A stretch of 64,000 nucleotides of DNA from Candidatus Bathyarchaeia archaeon (GCA_035283685.1 DATETJ010000009.1:520925-584924), one strand, 5' to 3'; positions 27,200 through 36,982 are shown, counted from the first letter of the stretch. The notes: a model not told the origin generated them from the sequence alone. Translations and numbers: made by a program.

Positions 27200-30100
27200 T
27201 TATGCCGTAGGCTCAACTATCACTGTGACTGCCATTTTGGTGTTCGGGTTGCCGTAGGGTCCAGACACGAAGCTTAGTTCAGCATAGTAGACTGCTTTTG
27301 TGGTTGATGTGTGGGCGGATTTCTCATACCACTGCACGTAGCCTGATAGTATCATCTTCTTCTTGGTGTCATAGAGCACAATTACCGGCCAATAGTTAAC
27401 TGACTGGCCTGCTTCGGCGACTACGTCGTCCAGCATTGATGGTTTTATGGATACTGGTGTGTAGAGTGTGGTTCCTTTGCTGAGCCAGCTTACTTCGTCG
27501 AGGCTGATTCCTGTTATCTGGTGGCCATAGCTGTCCCAGACGTTCCAGTCTAGTTTCACTAAGCTTTCAGTCTGCGTGTGTTTTATGTATCCTGTTATCG
27601 CGCCTGCAAACGAGTACGTGTAGGTTTGTCCTGCGGTCAGCATTGCTACTCGGTCTGGTTGCATGAAGTAGTACCACCATGAGCCGAATGCGTCAATCTG
27701 GTTTAGCATGTGTCTGAAAGCATAGGTTTCTGGTGTGACCACTATCTTAGTTGGGTTAGTCTTGAATGCTGAGAATGGCCAAAGTATCGGCAGTCCATTT
27801 TCCTGCAGCCACACAACTCCTAGGTGTTGAAGTAGTTCAAGTCCGCGTGAGTTTGGCTTGGCGCTCACAATTGCTTCTGTTGTGGACCTTGGTGCGTAGG
27901 CTACTGAGGTGTCGGTCCAGACGTACTCGTATTTTGTTAGTAAGTACTGGTAGCCTAGCATTGTCTTGTCGCCGCGGTGTACAAACAGGTACACATCTGC
28001 TACTGAGACTGGAAAGTCGAATACCAGCTTGCCTTCGGCGTTTGTTGTGCCAAGCTTCTTGAACCTCCACTGGGGTTCGGGTGTTGGCGCTGGTGAATGC
28101 TTGAATATCCATTCGCTGCCCGGTCCAAGACCTATGATGTCGCATGACTTTATCTCATTCTTGCCATCAGTATCAGTGTCTCCGATTATTGTTCCCGCCA
28201 ACATGCCTTTTGTCTCAGTTATCGTCGCTTCTTCAGCGTATCCTGTCCCGGTCCATGTGATAATGTGTACGTTGCCGCCTCCAGCCACGAATTCCACGGT
28301 TCCGTCATTGTCAGCATCGCCCATGTCCACCGCCTCTATGACGCTGTACTCCGCGGGCCATTTGCCTTCCCAGACTTTCTTGTACATCAGTCCATCCCAT
28401 TCGAACAGATATGCTGCTGCTCCAACGTAGCCTGGGTAGTTGTTGCCTACGCCGATTTCTGGAGTGCCGTTACCATTGAGGTCTCCGACAACAACGCCAT
28501 AAGGAGTGCCATAGAATGGACCACCGTAAACCAGCTCCTGCTGCCATTGTCCAAGCAGTGCATCCCAGTGCAGTGCCCAGACTCCAGACGTGTTGTAAGC
28601 GCTGCTTGAAATCACTGCCACAACTTCAGTTTTTCCGTCGTTGTCGATGTCTCCGCTCCACACCATCGGATTCTCCATCCATTCGAAGCCTGAGAGAGCC
28701 CATCGAGCCTCTTCGACGAAATGACCAGCCTGCCAACCGAGCGCTATGACATGATACGGTGTGCCTCCCCAAGGAGCATTTGCCACAAGCACCTCGCCGA
28801 CTCCATCGTCATCGTAATCACCCGTGTATACGTCAAAGACAAAGCCGCCGAACCAATGCTCAAGCTTCGAGAGGTTTGTGCCATCCCATTTGTATGCCCA
28901 GACTCCATCGTTTGACCCTGAATAAGCCCATGACATAACCAGTTCAAGTTGGCCGTCTCCATCAAGGTCCAGCATGGTTGCTCCCGATGGCGAGTTCATC
29001 GAGCCTCCTCCTTCGGTCCAGCTGAACTCTTCGATGTAGGTGCCTAATGCGCGGTTGTACGATAAGATGCGCGCTCTGCCGTTGCCAGGGGTTTCGTAGC
29101 CACCAACTATGACCTCGTTTATCCCGTCTTTGTCAAGGTCTCCTATGGGCTGCGCCATCTGTGAATGTCCGTAGCCTCCATAGGTTTGGCTCCACTGTGC
29201 CTGCCAGCCAGGTCCCATGTATTTTCTGTAGAAGCCGTAGACATCTGCTCCTGCCAACGGTTTATTGCTGTTGTACTCATAAACATCTAGTGTTATTGTT
29301 GGAGCTCTCACCCTGAAGGATGCCTGTAGGTTCTTGACAGTCGCTTTGTATGTGCCAACATCGAACCGTCTCACTATCCACGATAGGTAAGTGTACTCTC
29401 CCGGCGCCAGTGTAACATCGCTTAAACCTTCGAGGGCTCCACTGACATACATTTGCACAGTTGTTGTTCCTGGCATCCAGCCTACGTTCTTTATGCCAGC
29501 TGAAACAGTGCGATCAACGTACCATAAACCAACCACTGGGTCAACCGTCAAGTCCCAGGCAACGAACTTGGGATGAGGAACTTGAATCTTAGCTACCCAG
29601 TTGACTGAGTTGACAAGCATGGCTTCAGCATCATCGTGCCAGTAGGAAAAGTCAGTGTAGTAAGTGTTTGCGTGCATTGAGAGCAGAACCCATTTGTTGC
29701 CTGCGTCCCTGTTGACTTTCACTATACCTTGAGAATCCATGTAGTCGTTGTCGAATCCCCACGCACGGTACCCGACCCCAGCCACCGTTTTGACTGTTCC
29801 TATGTTTGCTGTGTAGCCGTCGGTCACGCCCATGTAGTACGCGTGCGTCTTATAGTAACTGCCTGTATCATGGATGATTTGGTCTCCTATGTTCCTGCCG
29901 GGCGCGAGATCATCGTCAGTTGCTGTTAGTTTGTAGTAATTGTATTCGGCGTCCCAAGCATAGGATTCGAATCTCATTGTTGGCCATCCTAGATAATTCC
30001 AAAGCAGATAGCCTCCTGTCTGCGACACCCAGCCTTGATCGAGCCATACGACGCCCACACCATTAGTGTCAGTTGCCGTGATGAAGTCTTGGAACGTCAT

Positions 30101-32218
30101 GAAGTCAACATATTCCCAGTAGCCAGGGAAGTTCACAACTATTGTTTGATAGTTTGGCACGTCTGAAATTATCTGCGACATCCTATCGAAGGCGGTTACC
30201 AGGTAACCTCTCTGTGTCAGGAAGTCTGAAACCTTATTATTGTAGTCTCCGACAACTGCGACTGCGGGTGGCTGTTCCAGGCTGAAGTCTAACGTTGTTG
30301 TTTGTCCTTCAAGAACCGCTATGCTGGTTGCAGTCTGACCTGCGAATCCATAGACTGATGCTTTGAAGTCGTAGGTGCCAGGCGGAATCGTGATCATGTA
30401 GTAGCCGTCGTAGTCGGTTTCATCTCTGATTGGAACAGGAACATCGAGCGCTTCAACTAATGCTCCTGGGATGCCGATTCCAGTTGGTTCAAAGCGAACG
30501 TGACCTGCAACGTATCCAGGCGGGACCGGCGTCAATGCAGCATTGAGTGTTGTGAACTGATCGGGGTTCACAACAACGTTTGTCACAATGTTATCGTAGT
30601 AGCCGAATCTTGAGAAGGTTACACCATATGTTCCCGGCTGCAGACGAATCTGATAGTAGCCGTTTGCGTCTGTCAATACTTTGCGAGTGCCAACCTGTAC
30701 TTGCGCCTTGTAGACAGGTTGACCAGTGGTCGTATCAGTTACTGTTCCCACAATGCCCTGAGGAAGAGCTACCATAACCGTGGCTTCAAATGCGTCTATT
30801 CTGCCCCAGCCGTATCGAGTGTCAGGCTTGCTCGGATAGTAGGTGTCATACCAAACCGAAGTGTCTTGCAAGGCTGTTCTCAATTCATCAGGATTGAGCG
30901 TTGGGTTTCCAGACAGCATCAGAACGGCTGCACCTCCAACATGAGGCGACGAAAAGCTCGTCCCTCCCCAGTAGATGTATTGATTTCCAGGGACTGGAAC
31001 TATCACATTCTCTCCTGGAGCCGAAACATCCGGCTTTACCCATTGGTCAGGCCAGTCGTCTGGGGCTGTTGGAAAATCGGTCTTTTGAATGACTTCGCCG
31101 CTGCTCCAGCTTGGAACATAATCATTTACATCTGTGGCACCGATACCGAACGTCTCAGGATAGTTACCTGGGCTGCCACTTGATCCTTCGCCGCCGTTAC
31201 CGATTGACGCAATGATGAAGTGTCCTGCAAAGTATATGTTTCGCACAACATCAATCAGTTCAGTGCGATATCCGAATGCACCCCAACTGTGGCTACTAAC
31301 TCGTGGCATCGGGTAATGGTTACCATATTCATCGTACGGGTCGAGAATCCATTCGAGTCCCGCTAGCACTTGCGGGAATGATCCGCCGCCTCCGGGCAAG
31401 CTTAGAGCGTGCATGCCGAGACCTTTAGCGCCTGGAGCCATTCCCACAGCGCCAAATGGTCCTTTAGAATCGCCTACAATAAGACCGTAGGTTGCCGTTC
31501 CATGAATCCAAGTGTCGTGTGGAACCGACCCTGACACCCAGTACCCATTGCTGTCGAATTCCGCCCATCCACCCGGATAGGTCGGGTCATTTGGGTCAGC
31601 CGTGAATAGGGTGTCAGCCAAATCCTGATGGGTAATGTCGACGCCTGTATCCTCTGTTGCAAACTTCATGCCCTCACCAGTGATTCCCAGTTGTTCCCAT
31701 ACGTCTGGCGCTCTTACTTTTTCGATGTTCCAAGTCGCCATGGCTGGATTGTTGGTGTCAATCTGCCTTGTACCTTGATCCTCTGGCACAGTTATCCTAA
31801 AGTTCATAAGAACCTTTTCAACAGTTGACAATGTTGCTACTTCTTTTATCGTGTCCACGTCAGCTTTGACCAGAATCAAGTTGGCAAGCCAGAAAGTGTT
31901 AAGGATTTCAGTGTTCCTTTTCAGCCTGAGGTAAGTTATCACGGGCTCCTGAGTTCGGGCAGCCTCAGTTTGAAGCAGGCTAATCACGTTATCACGATCA
32001 AATTTGATGGATCCAAGGTCCACGTCCCATGCAACCTTAACCAAGGCTGTGAAACTTCCATCCTCGTTTGCTTTTCCAGCTTCCATTTGCTTTACCAAGT
32101 TTGGATCAATTTTAGCCAAAGCTTCAGCTGAAATAGACTGTTGAGGTTGTAGCGTCACCAGAATCGATGCGAATAAAATGGCAATAACAATAGCCCCTGT
32201 TAACCTCTTAGATTCCAC
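27200..32218 (-). CDS. secreted subtilisin-like protease, multidomain (1672 aa)
   Basis: Signal peptide at 1-30 (AIVIAILFASILVTL). The peptidase domain, about 160-480, has the subtilase triad: D190 (ATEDTGVD), H239 (WIHGTATYG), S421 (GGTSFSSPH), plus oxyanion Asn 341 (SIGNGG). Residues about 490-655 hold two or more carboxypeptidase-regulatory-like beta-sandwiches (GTVTDTTTGQPVYKAQVQVG, GYYMITIPPGTYDFKASV). About 1060-1370 hold FG-GAP/VCBS-like repeats with calcium-type motifs such as DLDGDGQLELV, DNDGKTEVVAV and DADNDGTVEFVAGG, a beta-propeller for binding. The protein is extracellular, probably for protein breakdown, though adhesion is possible. The 5' region has a short inverted repeat GACACC-GGTGTC (32246-32263). 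Confidence 0.9.
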   Translation of the reverse strand: MESKRLTGAIVIAILFASILVTLQPQQSISAEALAKIDPNLVKQMEAGKANEDGSFTALVKVAWDVDLGSIKFDRDNVISLLQTEAARTQEPVITYLRLKRNTEILNTFWLANLILVKADVDTIKEVATLSTVEKVLMNFRITVPEDQGTRQIDTNNPAMATWNIEKVRAPDVWEQLGITGEGMKFATEDTGVDITHQDLADTLFTADPNDPTYPGGWAEFDSNGYWVSGSVPHDTWIHGTATYGLIVGDSKGPFGAVGMAPGAKGLGMHALSLPGGGGSFPQVLAGLEWILDPYDEYGNHYPMPRVSSHSWGAFGYRTELIDVVRNIYFAGHFIIASIGNGGEGSSGSPGNYPETFGIGATDVNDYVPSWSSGEVIQKTDFPTAPDDWPDQWVKPDVSAPGENVIVPVPGNQYIYWGGTSFSSPHVGGAAVLMLSGNPTLNPDELRTALQDTSVWYDTYYPSKPDTRYGWGRIDAFEATVMVALPQGIVGTVTDTTTGQPVYKAQVQVGTRKVLTDANGYYQIRLQPGTYGVTFSRFGYYDNIVTNVVVNPDQFTTLNAALTPVPPGYVAGHVRFEPTGIGIPGALVEALDVPVPIRDETDYDGYYMITIPPGTYDFKASVYGFAGQTATSIAVLEGQTTTLDFSLEQPPAVAVVGDYNNKVSDFLTQRGYLVTAFDRMSQIISDVPNYQTIVVNFPGYWEYVDFMTFQDFITATDTNGVGVVWLDQGWVSQTGGYLLWNYLGWPTMRFESYAWDAEYNYYKLTATDDDLAPGRNIGDQIIHDTGSYYKTHAYYMGVTDGYTANIGTVKTVAGVGYRAWGFDNDYMDSQGIVKVNRDAGNKWVLLSMHANTYYTDFSYWHDDAEAMLVNSVNWVAKIQVPHPKFVAWDLTVDPVVGLWYVDRTVSAGIKNVGWMPGTTTVQMYVSGALEGLSDVTLAPGEYTYLSWIVRRFDVGTYKATVKNLQASFRVRAPTITLDVYEYNSNKPLAGADVYGFYRKYMGPGWQAQWSQTYGGYGHSQMAQPIGDLDKDGINEVIVGGYETPGNGRARILSYNRALGTYIEEFSWTEGGGSMNSPSGATMLDLDGDGQLELVMSWAYSGSNDGVWAYKWDGTNLSKLEHWFGGFVFDVYTGDYDDDGVGEVLVANAPWGGTPYHVIALGWQAGHFVEEARWALSGFEWMENPMVWSGDIDNDGKTEVVAVISSSAYNTSGVWALHWDALLGQWQQELVYGGPFYGTPYGVVVGDLNGNGTPEIGVGNNYPGYVGAAAYLFEWDGLMYKKVWEGKWPAEYSVIEAVDMGDADNDGTVEFVAGGGNVHIITWTGTGYAEEATITETKGMLAGTIIGDTDTDGKNEIKSCDIIGLGPGSEWIFKHSPAPTPEPQWRFKKLGTTNAEGKLVFDFPVSVADVYLFVHRGDKTMLGYQYLLTKYEYVWTDTSVAYAPRSTTEAIVSAKPNSRGLELLQHLGVVWLQENGLPILWPFSAFKTNPTKIVVTPETYAFRHMLNQIDAFGSWWYYFMQPDRVAMLTAGQTYTYSFAGAITGYIKHTQTESLVKLDWNVWDSYGHQITGISLDEVSWLSKGTTLYTPVSIKPSMLDDVVAEAGQSVNYWPVIVLYDTKKKMILSGYVQWYEKSAHTSTTKAVYYAELSFVSGPYGNPNTKMAVTVIVEPTA

Positions 32219-32570
32219 TTTTCTTCTCTCCTCGATTGCGTATAAGACACCTTAAAGGGTGTCAATAATCGTCAGAGTGAAACATAAGAAATAAGATTGC
32301 CTTTAACAGATACACGTCGAAAAACGCGACCTAACCATTCAATTCATACATCTATCCGTAGAATTGCAAGGAGTCCATCTCGCCAAGAGAAAACGCATCA
32401 TTTAAACATTGAAAATGTCCAAAATCAGACAATCGTAAACTGGATTTTGAAGTCAAAGCAGCAACACGATTTAAAAAAGGCAATTTGAAATGCTTTATTG
32501 CAGATTCGCAAACAATCAGCGATAATATAAGAGCGAACGAATTCTAGTTGCAAGATATGCGGGGGCATCC

Positions 32571-33017
32571 ATGAGAAGAATTCTGATAATCGCTATTGTC
32601 ACGTTTTTGACCATTGGGACCGTGGTTGCTGTCGCCTACTCTGGTCTCATCTCACTCGGAGAACCCGACCTCAAGCTTGCTTTTGAACCTGCGCCTCCGT
32701 GGCGTCTAAGGCCCTTGGAAGCTCTTGAAATAGACCTAGGAGTTGAAAACAACGCTTGGACCCTTGCAACGGCAAAGGATGTTCGTGTGACAATTGAACT
32801 GCCTGAAGGCTTCTCGGCTTCTGGGAGCACAACTCAATGGCAAAAGGAGTACGGAGCCATTAGAGGCGGGGAGAGCAGAGGAGACACCCTAAGTCTAGAA
32901 GTGACCAGTAATGTACGGGTGGGTAACTACACAATTTCTGTTAGGTTGCAGGCTGCGAACACTCGCGAACAAGTCTTACCTATCACCGCCATCATAGAGC
33001 TACCTTACATCCCGTAG
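32571..33017 (+). CDS. secreted or anchored beta-sandwich protein
   Basis: ATG 32571 starts a 148-residue protein with an N-terminal hydrophobic helix (RRILIIAIVTFLTIGTVVAVA, so signal or anchor). A beta-sandwich follows (DLGVENNAWTLATAKDVRVT, GNYTISVRLQAA) like CARDB/NEW-type domains found outside the cell. The predicted topology is a lollipop on the outer face. It is divergent from the protease gene and might work with it, which is inference. Confidence 0.65.
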   Translation: MRRILIIAIVTFLTIGTVVAVAYSGLISLGEPDLKLAFEPAPPWRLRPLEALEIDLGVENNAWTLATAKDVRVTIELPEGFSASGSTTQWQKEYGAIRGGESRGDTLSLEVTSNVRVGNYTISVRLQAANTREQVLPITAIIELPYIP

Positions 33018-33019
33018 TA

Positions 33020-33289
33020 TATGGCAATCAACTATTCTTCTTTTACGTTCACAAGCCAATAGAGCGCGCTATTCTAGAAGCCCTAAAAGAAATAATCCGA
33101 ACTCGGGGACTCAACCCAGAGAAAATTCTAACAAGAGAAGCCCTGACCGAACCACACAAAACCATAATTGATTTCCAAGAAAGAAAAAACAGCCAACTCG
33201 AAATCCTAAGCAGAGCTCTCAGAGACCTCATACGCCAAGAAACAGCTGTGCAAATCCGCTCAGTAGAAGGCGGGTCCGCCGGGAATTGA
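33020..33289 (+). pseudogene. open frame without start, running into tRNA-Lys
   Basis: A 90-codon frame that encodes a well-composed helical, charged peptide (ERAILEALKEIIRTRGLNPE, LTREALTEPHKTIIDFQ, SRALRDLIRQETAV). It ends at a TGA inside the opposite-strand tRNA-Lys (33271-33370). No ATG, GTG or TTG precedes the coherent part, so the 5' end is missing. This looks like a gene fragment left beside a tRNA, as happens when an element integrates or leaves. Family not identified; a tyrosine-integrase C-terminus is possible but not shown. Confidence 0.45.
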
Positions 33290-33370
33290 ACCCGGGACCC
33301 CCGGGTTTCTTCGCAAAGATAGCACTATGCGTAAAAGCCCGGTGCTCTGTCCTTGCTGAGCTACGGACCC
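33271..33370 (-). tRNA. tRNA-Lys (TTT) with anticodon-loop intron
   Basis: Minus strand. Acceptor GGGTCCG pairs with CGGACCC and the T-arm CCGGG-TTCAATT-CCCGG is normal. The anticodon stem CCGGG/CCCGG encloses CTTTTA, then about 25 intron bases (plus 33307-33331), then A38. The anticodon is TTT and the intron sits at the canonical 37/38 site. CCA is not fully encoded after the discriminator G. Confidence 0.9.
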
Positions 33371-33483
33371 TCCGCCTACTCTGGTTTAAGAAGCATGATT
33401 TAAGACTATTTCTTAAAGCTCTCGCAGCTGGTGGAAAGCTTAAAACACAAGAACAAATATCTGCAGTGTTACCCGAATTGAGC

Positions 33484-33561
33484 GCTCCGGTAGTATAGCC
33501 CGGTCAAGTATTCCGGCCTTTCGAGCCGGAGACGCGGGTCCGAATCCCGCCCGGAGCACCA
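33484..33561 (+). tRNA. tRNA-Glu (TTC)
   Basis: Acceptor GCTCCGG pairs with CCGGAGC, then A73 and encoded CCA (33559-33561). The anticodon arm is CCGGC-CTTTCGA-GCCGG, so the anticodon is TTC; the T-arm is GCGGG-TCCGAAT-CCCGC. No intron. The next gene on the opposite strand ends at the base after the CCA. Confidence 0.95.
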
Positions 33562-33876
33562 TCAAACAACCGTATTCTTCTTTGCTTTCTTCTTGTTCGT
33601 TCTGATCTGTGTTGTATGGCGCCTTGAGCGTAGCCTAGATTTCTTCAGTTTGAGTTTCTGAACGTGGCTTAACAGTTTGATTTTTCGTTCTCTTCTCATA
33701 GCTTCAGCTCTTGAATCGAATTCCTCAACGTGAACAACCCTTAGCGGTTTGTGAATTTTCAGGTAGCGAGCGCCTTTTCCATTCGTGTGCAGTTTCACTC
33801 GCTTGTCCAAGTTTTTGGAGTACCCTGTGTAGAAGCTGCCGTCGTCGCATTGAATGACGTAGACGTAGTAGGGCAT
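33562..33876 (-). CDS. GIY-YIG endonuclease-like protein (YhbQ family)
   Basis: The 104-residue protein is a small GIY-YIG domain: YYVYVIQCDDGSFYTGYSKN (about 3-22) contains the GIY-YIG-equivalent YVY...YTG, and the catalytic Arg (KRVKLHTNGKGARY) and Glu (EAMRRERKIK) follow. After about residue 75 there is a basic tail (KKSRLRSRRHTTQIRTNKKK). Members are small structure-specific nucleases found beside repair or mobile genes. Its stop abuts tRNA-Glu, so it may have come with a tRNA-associated insertion. Confidence 0.8.
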   Translation of the reverse strand: MPYYVYVIQCDDGSFYTGYSKNLDKRVKLHTNGKGARYLKIHKPLRVVHVEEFDSRAEAMRRERKIKLLSHVQKLKLKKSRLRSRRHTTQIRTNKKKAKKNTVV

Positions 33877-34016
33877 CCAGCAGAACTAGAGCGCCATCAC
33901 TTCTTTAGATTTTTCATGTGGGGTTTCAATGTGTATGAGTGTAGGACAATAGTACGAAAAAACTTATTAAATATTAATATTCCATATAGTCTTGATGGCC
34001 AGAGGCTTGAGCAACC

Positions 34017-34388
34017 TTGATTGAAAGTCTTCACGTGTGCATTTATGAAAGGTGCGGCAAATCATTCACTGCACCTGTACGCCTAACCGATCTGTCCCAC
34101 AGGCCTCGCTCAGAAACCTATTACGCATGCCCATACTGCTTCTCCAAAATGGACGAGTGTGAACATGATGTCGCTGGAGGGCTACGACTCAGACATGGAA
34201 GCCATGAAATCGCCCTTGACGACAGCCTACGCAGGAACACGAAAAGCGCAGCTCTGAAGGAGATTGGCAAAGAAGCTCCTGCCACGGATTGTCCTCATCA
34301 AGTGGGCTACTTGAAAACCCGCTCTAAAGATCAAGCTGTTCCCGATACTTGCCTAACATGCCCGAAGATTCTGCAATGCATAGTATAG
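34017..34388 (+). CDS. cysteine-rich hypothetical protein (123 aa)
   Basis: TTG 34017 follows a good AT-rich promoter (ATTAAATATTAATATT at 33965-33980). Zinc-type motifs lie at the start (CIYERCGKSF, YACPYCFSK) and near the end (TDCPHQVGY, DTCLTCPKILQC). The middle is charged. It resembles the uncharacterised proteins of archaea that end with a CPKI/L-QC motif. Function unknown. Confidence 0.65.
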   Translation: MIESLHVCIYERCGKSFTAPVRLTDLSHRPRSETYYACPYCFSKMDECEHDVAGGLRLRHGSHEIALDDSLRRNTKSAALKEIGKEAPATDCPHQVGYLKTRSKDQAVPDTCLTCPKILQCIV

Positions 34389-34423
34389 CGCGATTACAAG
34401 ATTGAAAATGAGTTAAGGGAGGG

Positions 34424-34720
34424 ATGTGGGTGCGAGGCGGAGCAGTATTTCTGGCGTTCTTCCTACTGTTTACACTAGCGTCTCTGGCTGTGCCAGTTCC
34501 TCTCTTTCCCGGCAGCATAATTCACACTTTGTTCGGCTTGACCGTGGATTCCTACGCGCCTTTTGTCAGCGCATTAGCTAATGGAATAACTTACGGCTTG
34601 ATCGTGTGGCTTGTTTTCTTCTTGGCTACTAGAAGGCTAGATGAATCAGGTGTTTCTGATTACAAAAACAGAAAAGGTCGCAGTCAACGAGGCAATAAGA
34701 AACGGGCTATTAAACAGTAG
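34424..34720 (+). CDS. small membrane protein (98 aa)
   Basis: ATG 34424. Two hydrophobic helices (about 6-26, AVFLAFFLLFTLASLAV; about 52-72, ITYGLIVWLVFFLA) and a basic cytoplasmic tail (RKGRSQRGNKKRAIK). Its stop abuts the frame of the carboxyltransferase that follows. It may be in the same transcript, although the start of the next gene is 130 bases on. Function unknown. Confidence 0.5.
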   Translation: MWVRGGAVFLAFFLLFTLASLAVPVPLFPGSIIHTLFGLTVDSYAPFVSALANGITYGLIVWLVFFLATRRLDESGVSDYKNRKGRSQRGNKKRAIKQ

Positions 34721-34855
34721 TTGAACCTGTCTTCTTTGCTATCTTTCCTGCAAATGTTCGATGTTCAGGGTCCTTCAACCGAAAGATTCTACTATGTAAT
34801 GTATTCTACCACAATGAAGCCTCGTGGAACAGAGCGTGGAGCGGACAGTTTCAAC

Positions 34856-36424
34856 ATGGTTAAGATGCGGGAACCCACAGTCAAGGATAAGATTCAGAAA
34901 CTGCGCCAATTACGTGATCAAGCAAGGTTAGGCGGCGGAAAAGAACGCATTGAAGAACAACATAAAAGGGGCAAGTTAACCGCGCGTGAACGAATAGAAA
35001 AGCTGCTTGACCCCAACACGTTTGTGGAACTCGACCCATACGTTGTTCATATCTGCGCCGACTTCGGCATGGGTGAGAGAAAAACCCCAGGCGACGGCGT
35101 AGTCACGGGCTACGGAACGATTGACGGCAGACTCGTTTACGTTTTCAGCCAAGACTTCACGGTGTTCGGCGGTTCATTAGGTGAAATGTTTGCCAAAAAA
35201 GTCTGCAAAATCATGGATTTGGCCATGAAGGCAGGCGCGCCAGTTATTGGAATAAACGATTCTGGCGGCGCACGTATTCAAGAAGGCGTGGCCAGTCTTG
35301 CAGGTTACGGCGACATCTTCTTCCGCAATGTGCTGGCGTCGGGCGTTGTTCCGCAAATCTCAGCCATTATGGGTCCTTGTGCTGGCGGCGCGGTCTATTC
35401 TCCGGCCTTAACTGACTTCATTGTTATGGTTGATAAGACAAGTCACATGTTCATAACTGGTCCAGAGGTCATCAAGACAGTCTTGGCTCAAGAGGTCTCG
35501 TTTGAGGAGTTAGGCGGAGCGAGAGTGCACAATCAAACCAGCGGGGTCGCGCATTTCATGGCAAGCAACGAGGAAGAGGGAATTCACATAATCAAGAAAC
35601 TGTTCAGCTACTTGCCCAGCAACAACTTGGAAGACCCTCCAATAGTCGAGACAGGGGACGATCCGAGTCGTGTGGACGAACACCTAGCTGAAGTCATACC
35701 AGACGATCCAGACAAGCCATATGACATTAAGGAAATCATACTCAGCGTAGTTGACATCGGAGACTTCTTAGAAGTTCAGCCTTTGTGGGCGCCAAACATC
35801 GTCATAGGCTTGGCAAGATTGAACGGACGCTCAATAGGCATCGTGGCAAACCAGCCAAAATACTATGCGGGCACCCTAGATATTCATTCGTCAACGAAAG
35901 CTGGACGTTTTGTGCGTTTCTGCGACTGTTTTAACATTCCCGTCATCACTTTTGTCGATGTCCCAGGCTTCCTGCCAGGCGTTGATCAGGAACACGGTGG
36001 CATCATCCGCCACGGTTCAAAACTCCTCTATGCTTACATCGAAGCCACAGTGCCAAAAATCACGATTATCACGCGTAAGGCGTATGGCGGAGCTTACGTC
36101 GTTATGGGCAGCAAGCATTCAGGCGGTGACATCAATTATGCTTGGCCAACAGCTGAAATCGCGGTTATGGGGCCTGAAGGCGCCATTAACATAATATTCC
36201 GAAAAGAGATACGAGCCGCCAAGAATCCAGCTGGGAAACGTGCCGAGCTAGTCAGAGAGTACAGGGAGAAGTTCGCTAATCCTTACATTGCACAGCAGAA
36301 GGCTTACATCGATGACGTAATCGAGCCTAGTCACACGAGACCCAAACTGATATCAGCATTGGAAATGCTCAGCACTAAACGGGAGCCTAGACCGGGCAAG
36401 AAGCACGCAAATATTCCGCTCTAA
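34856..36424 (+). CDS. acyl-CoA carboxyltransferase subunit (PccB / transcarboxylase 12S type)
   Basis: ATG 34856 gives 522 residues, the normal family length; the frame is open 135 bases further upstream, with poor composition. The protein has the two crotonase-fold halves of biotin-dependent carboxyltransferases: [18 protein letters not shown] and [12 protein letters not shown] in the first half, then [20 protein letters not shown] and [12 protein letters not shown] in the second. It transfers CO2 between carboxybiotin and an acyl-CoA, most likely propionyl-/methylmalonyl-CoA. Nearby are a PycB-like carboxyltransferase and a biotin carrier, but no biotin carboxylase, so a transcarboxylase is a better fit than an ATP-dependent carboxylase. 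Confidence 0.9.
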   Translation: MVKMREPTVKDKIQKLRQLRDQARLGGGKERIEEQHKRGKLTARERIEKLLDPNTFVELDPYVVHICADFGMGERKTPGDGVVTGYGTIDGRLVYVFSQDFTVFGGSLGEMFAKKVCKIMDLAMKAGAPVIGINDSGGARIQEGVASLAGYGDIFFRNVLASGVVPQISAIMGPCAGGAVYSPALTDFIVMVDKTSHMFITGPEVIKTVLAQEVSFEELGGARVHNQTSGVAHFMASNEEEGIHIIKKLFSYLPSNNLEDPPIVETGDDPSRVDEHLAEVIPDDPDKPYDIKEIILSVVDIGDFLEVQPLWAPNIVIGLARLNGRSIGIVANQPKYYAGTLDIHSSTKAGRFVRFCDCFNIPVITFVDVPGFLPGVDQEHGGIIRHGSKLLYAYIEATVPKITIITRKAYGGAYVVMGSKHSGGDINYAWPTAEIAVMGPEGAINIIFRKEIRAAKNPAGKRAELVREYREKFANPYIAQQKAYIDDVIEPSHTRPKLISALEMLSTKREPRPGKKHANIPL

Positions 36425-36807
36425 CCGCCTTGCATTGCTCTGGAAAACCTTTCGAAGTCTATGGCTTCTTCCCACTCGCTGATGCAGCCACCAGCGGGTA
36501 TAAGGACAACAGTTGTTCTATCAGGAAGCGCTGTCTTGGGTTCACTCCGTACGTGAAACATCTGGTTCTTTTCATCATAGGTCAAGACCGCGACCTGTTT
36601 GTAGAATCGGTTTTCAATTGGATTGTAGACCATGTGTGCGAGACTTCCATAATCTGGTATGGGAAAGCCGCCTTTGCATTTTAGCAACCTGTCAGCTTCG
36701 CCTATAGCATCGATAATGTTAGCATTATCGGGAAGCGAGAGTTCAAGTTCTCTCCCTATGATCTTGTTAACTGAAGGCTCGTGAATAATCATTTTTATTC
36801 GTTTCAT
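36421..36807 (-). CDS. beta-grasp (MoaD/ThiS/SAMP-like) protein with C-terminal Gly-Gly
   Basis: The 128-residue protein starts at ATG 36807 and ends MQGG, a free C-terminal diglycine as in ubiquitin-like sulfur carriers and modifiers. The pattern of strands fits a beta-grasp fold: [42 protein letters not shown]. It is longer than MoaD (about 80) because of an inserted segment around 45-75 and a tail from [11 protein letters not shown]. Role could be sulfur transfer or protein conjugation. It ends within the end of the carboxyltransferase gene (4-base overlap, convergent). Confidence 0.65.
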   Translation of the reverse strand: MKRIKMIIHEPSVNKIIGRELELSLPDNANIIDAIGEADRLLKCKGGFPIPDYGSLAHMVYNPIENRFYKQVAVLTYDEKNQMFHVRSEPKTALPDRTTVVLIPAGGCISEWEEAIDFERFSRAMQGG

Positions 36808-36982
36808 TTCAGAGCAGTTCCTAAGGTTTCCGCGACAGGCTCTTTCTTGATTTCCTCAGCATAGTTTTGCAGTTTCCCAATCTTCTCCGCTTTGTCAAGA
36901 GCGTCTTCGCTGCACGTGCCCCCACTCCTCTTGGGCGTTGATGTGAACCGCATCCACAATCACAAAAGCATTGTTCATTCAT
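36804..36982 (-). CDS. small cysteine-rich protein, apparently frameshifted
   Basis: A frame from the reverse ATG at 36953 encodes 49 residues (starting RFTSTPKRSGGTCSEDALDK, then KAEKIGKLQNYAEEIKKEPV). Its TGA overlaps the ATG of the beta-grasp gene. In another frame just upstream, ATG 36982 starts NEQCFCDCGCGSHQRPRG, a convincing Cys-rich N-terminus. The best reading is one protein (Cys cluster plus helical tail) with a single frameshift between about 36930 and 36960, natural or an assembly error. Otherwise only the shorter frame is real. Confidence 0.45.

Noticed and set aside
30701-31183. 160-codon plus-strand frame and several other plus-strand frames inside the subtilase gene
   Set aside because: All lie antisense to a long gene with clear domains and catalytic residues.
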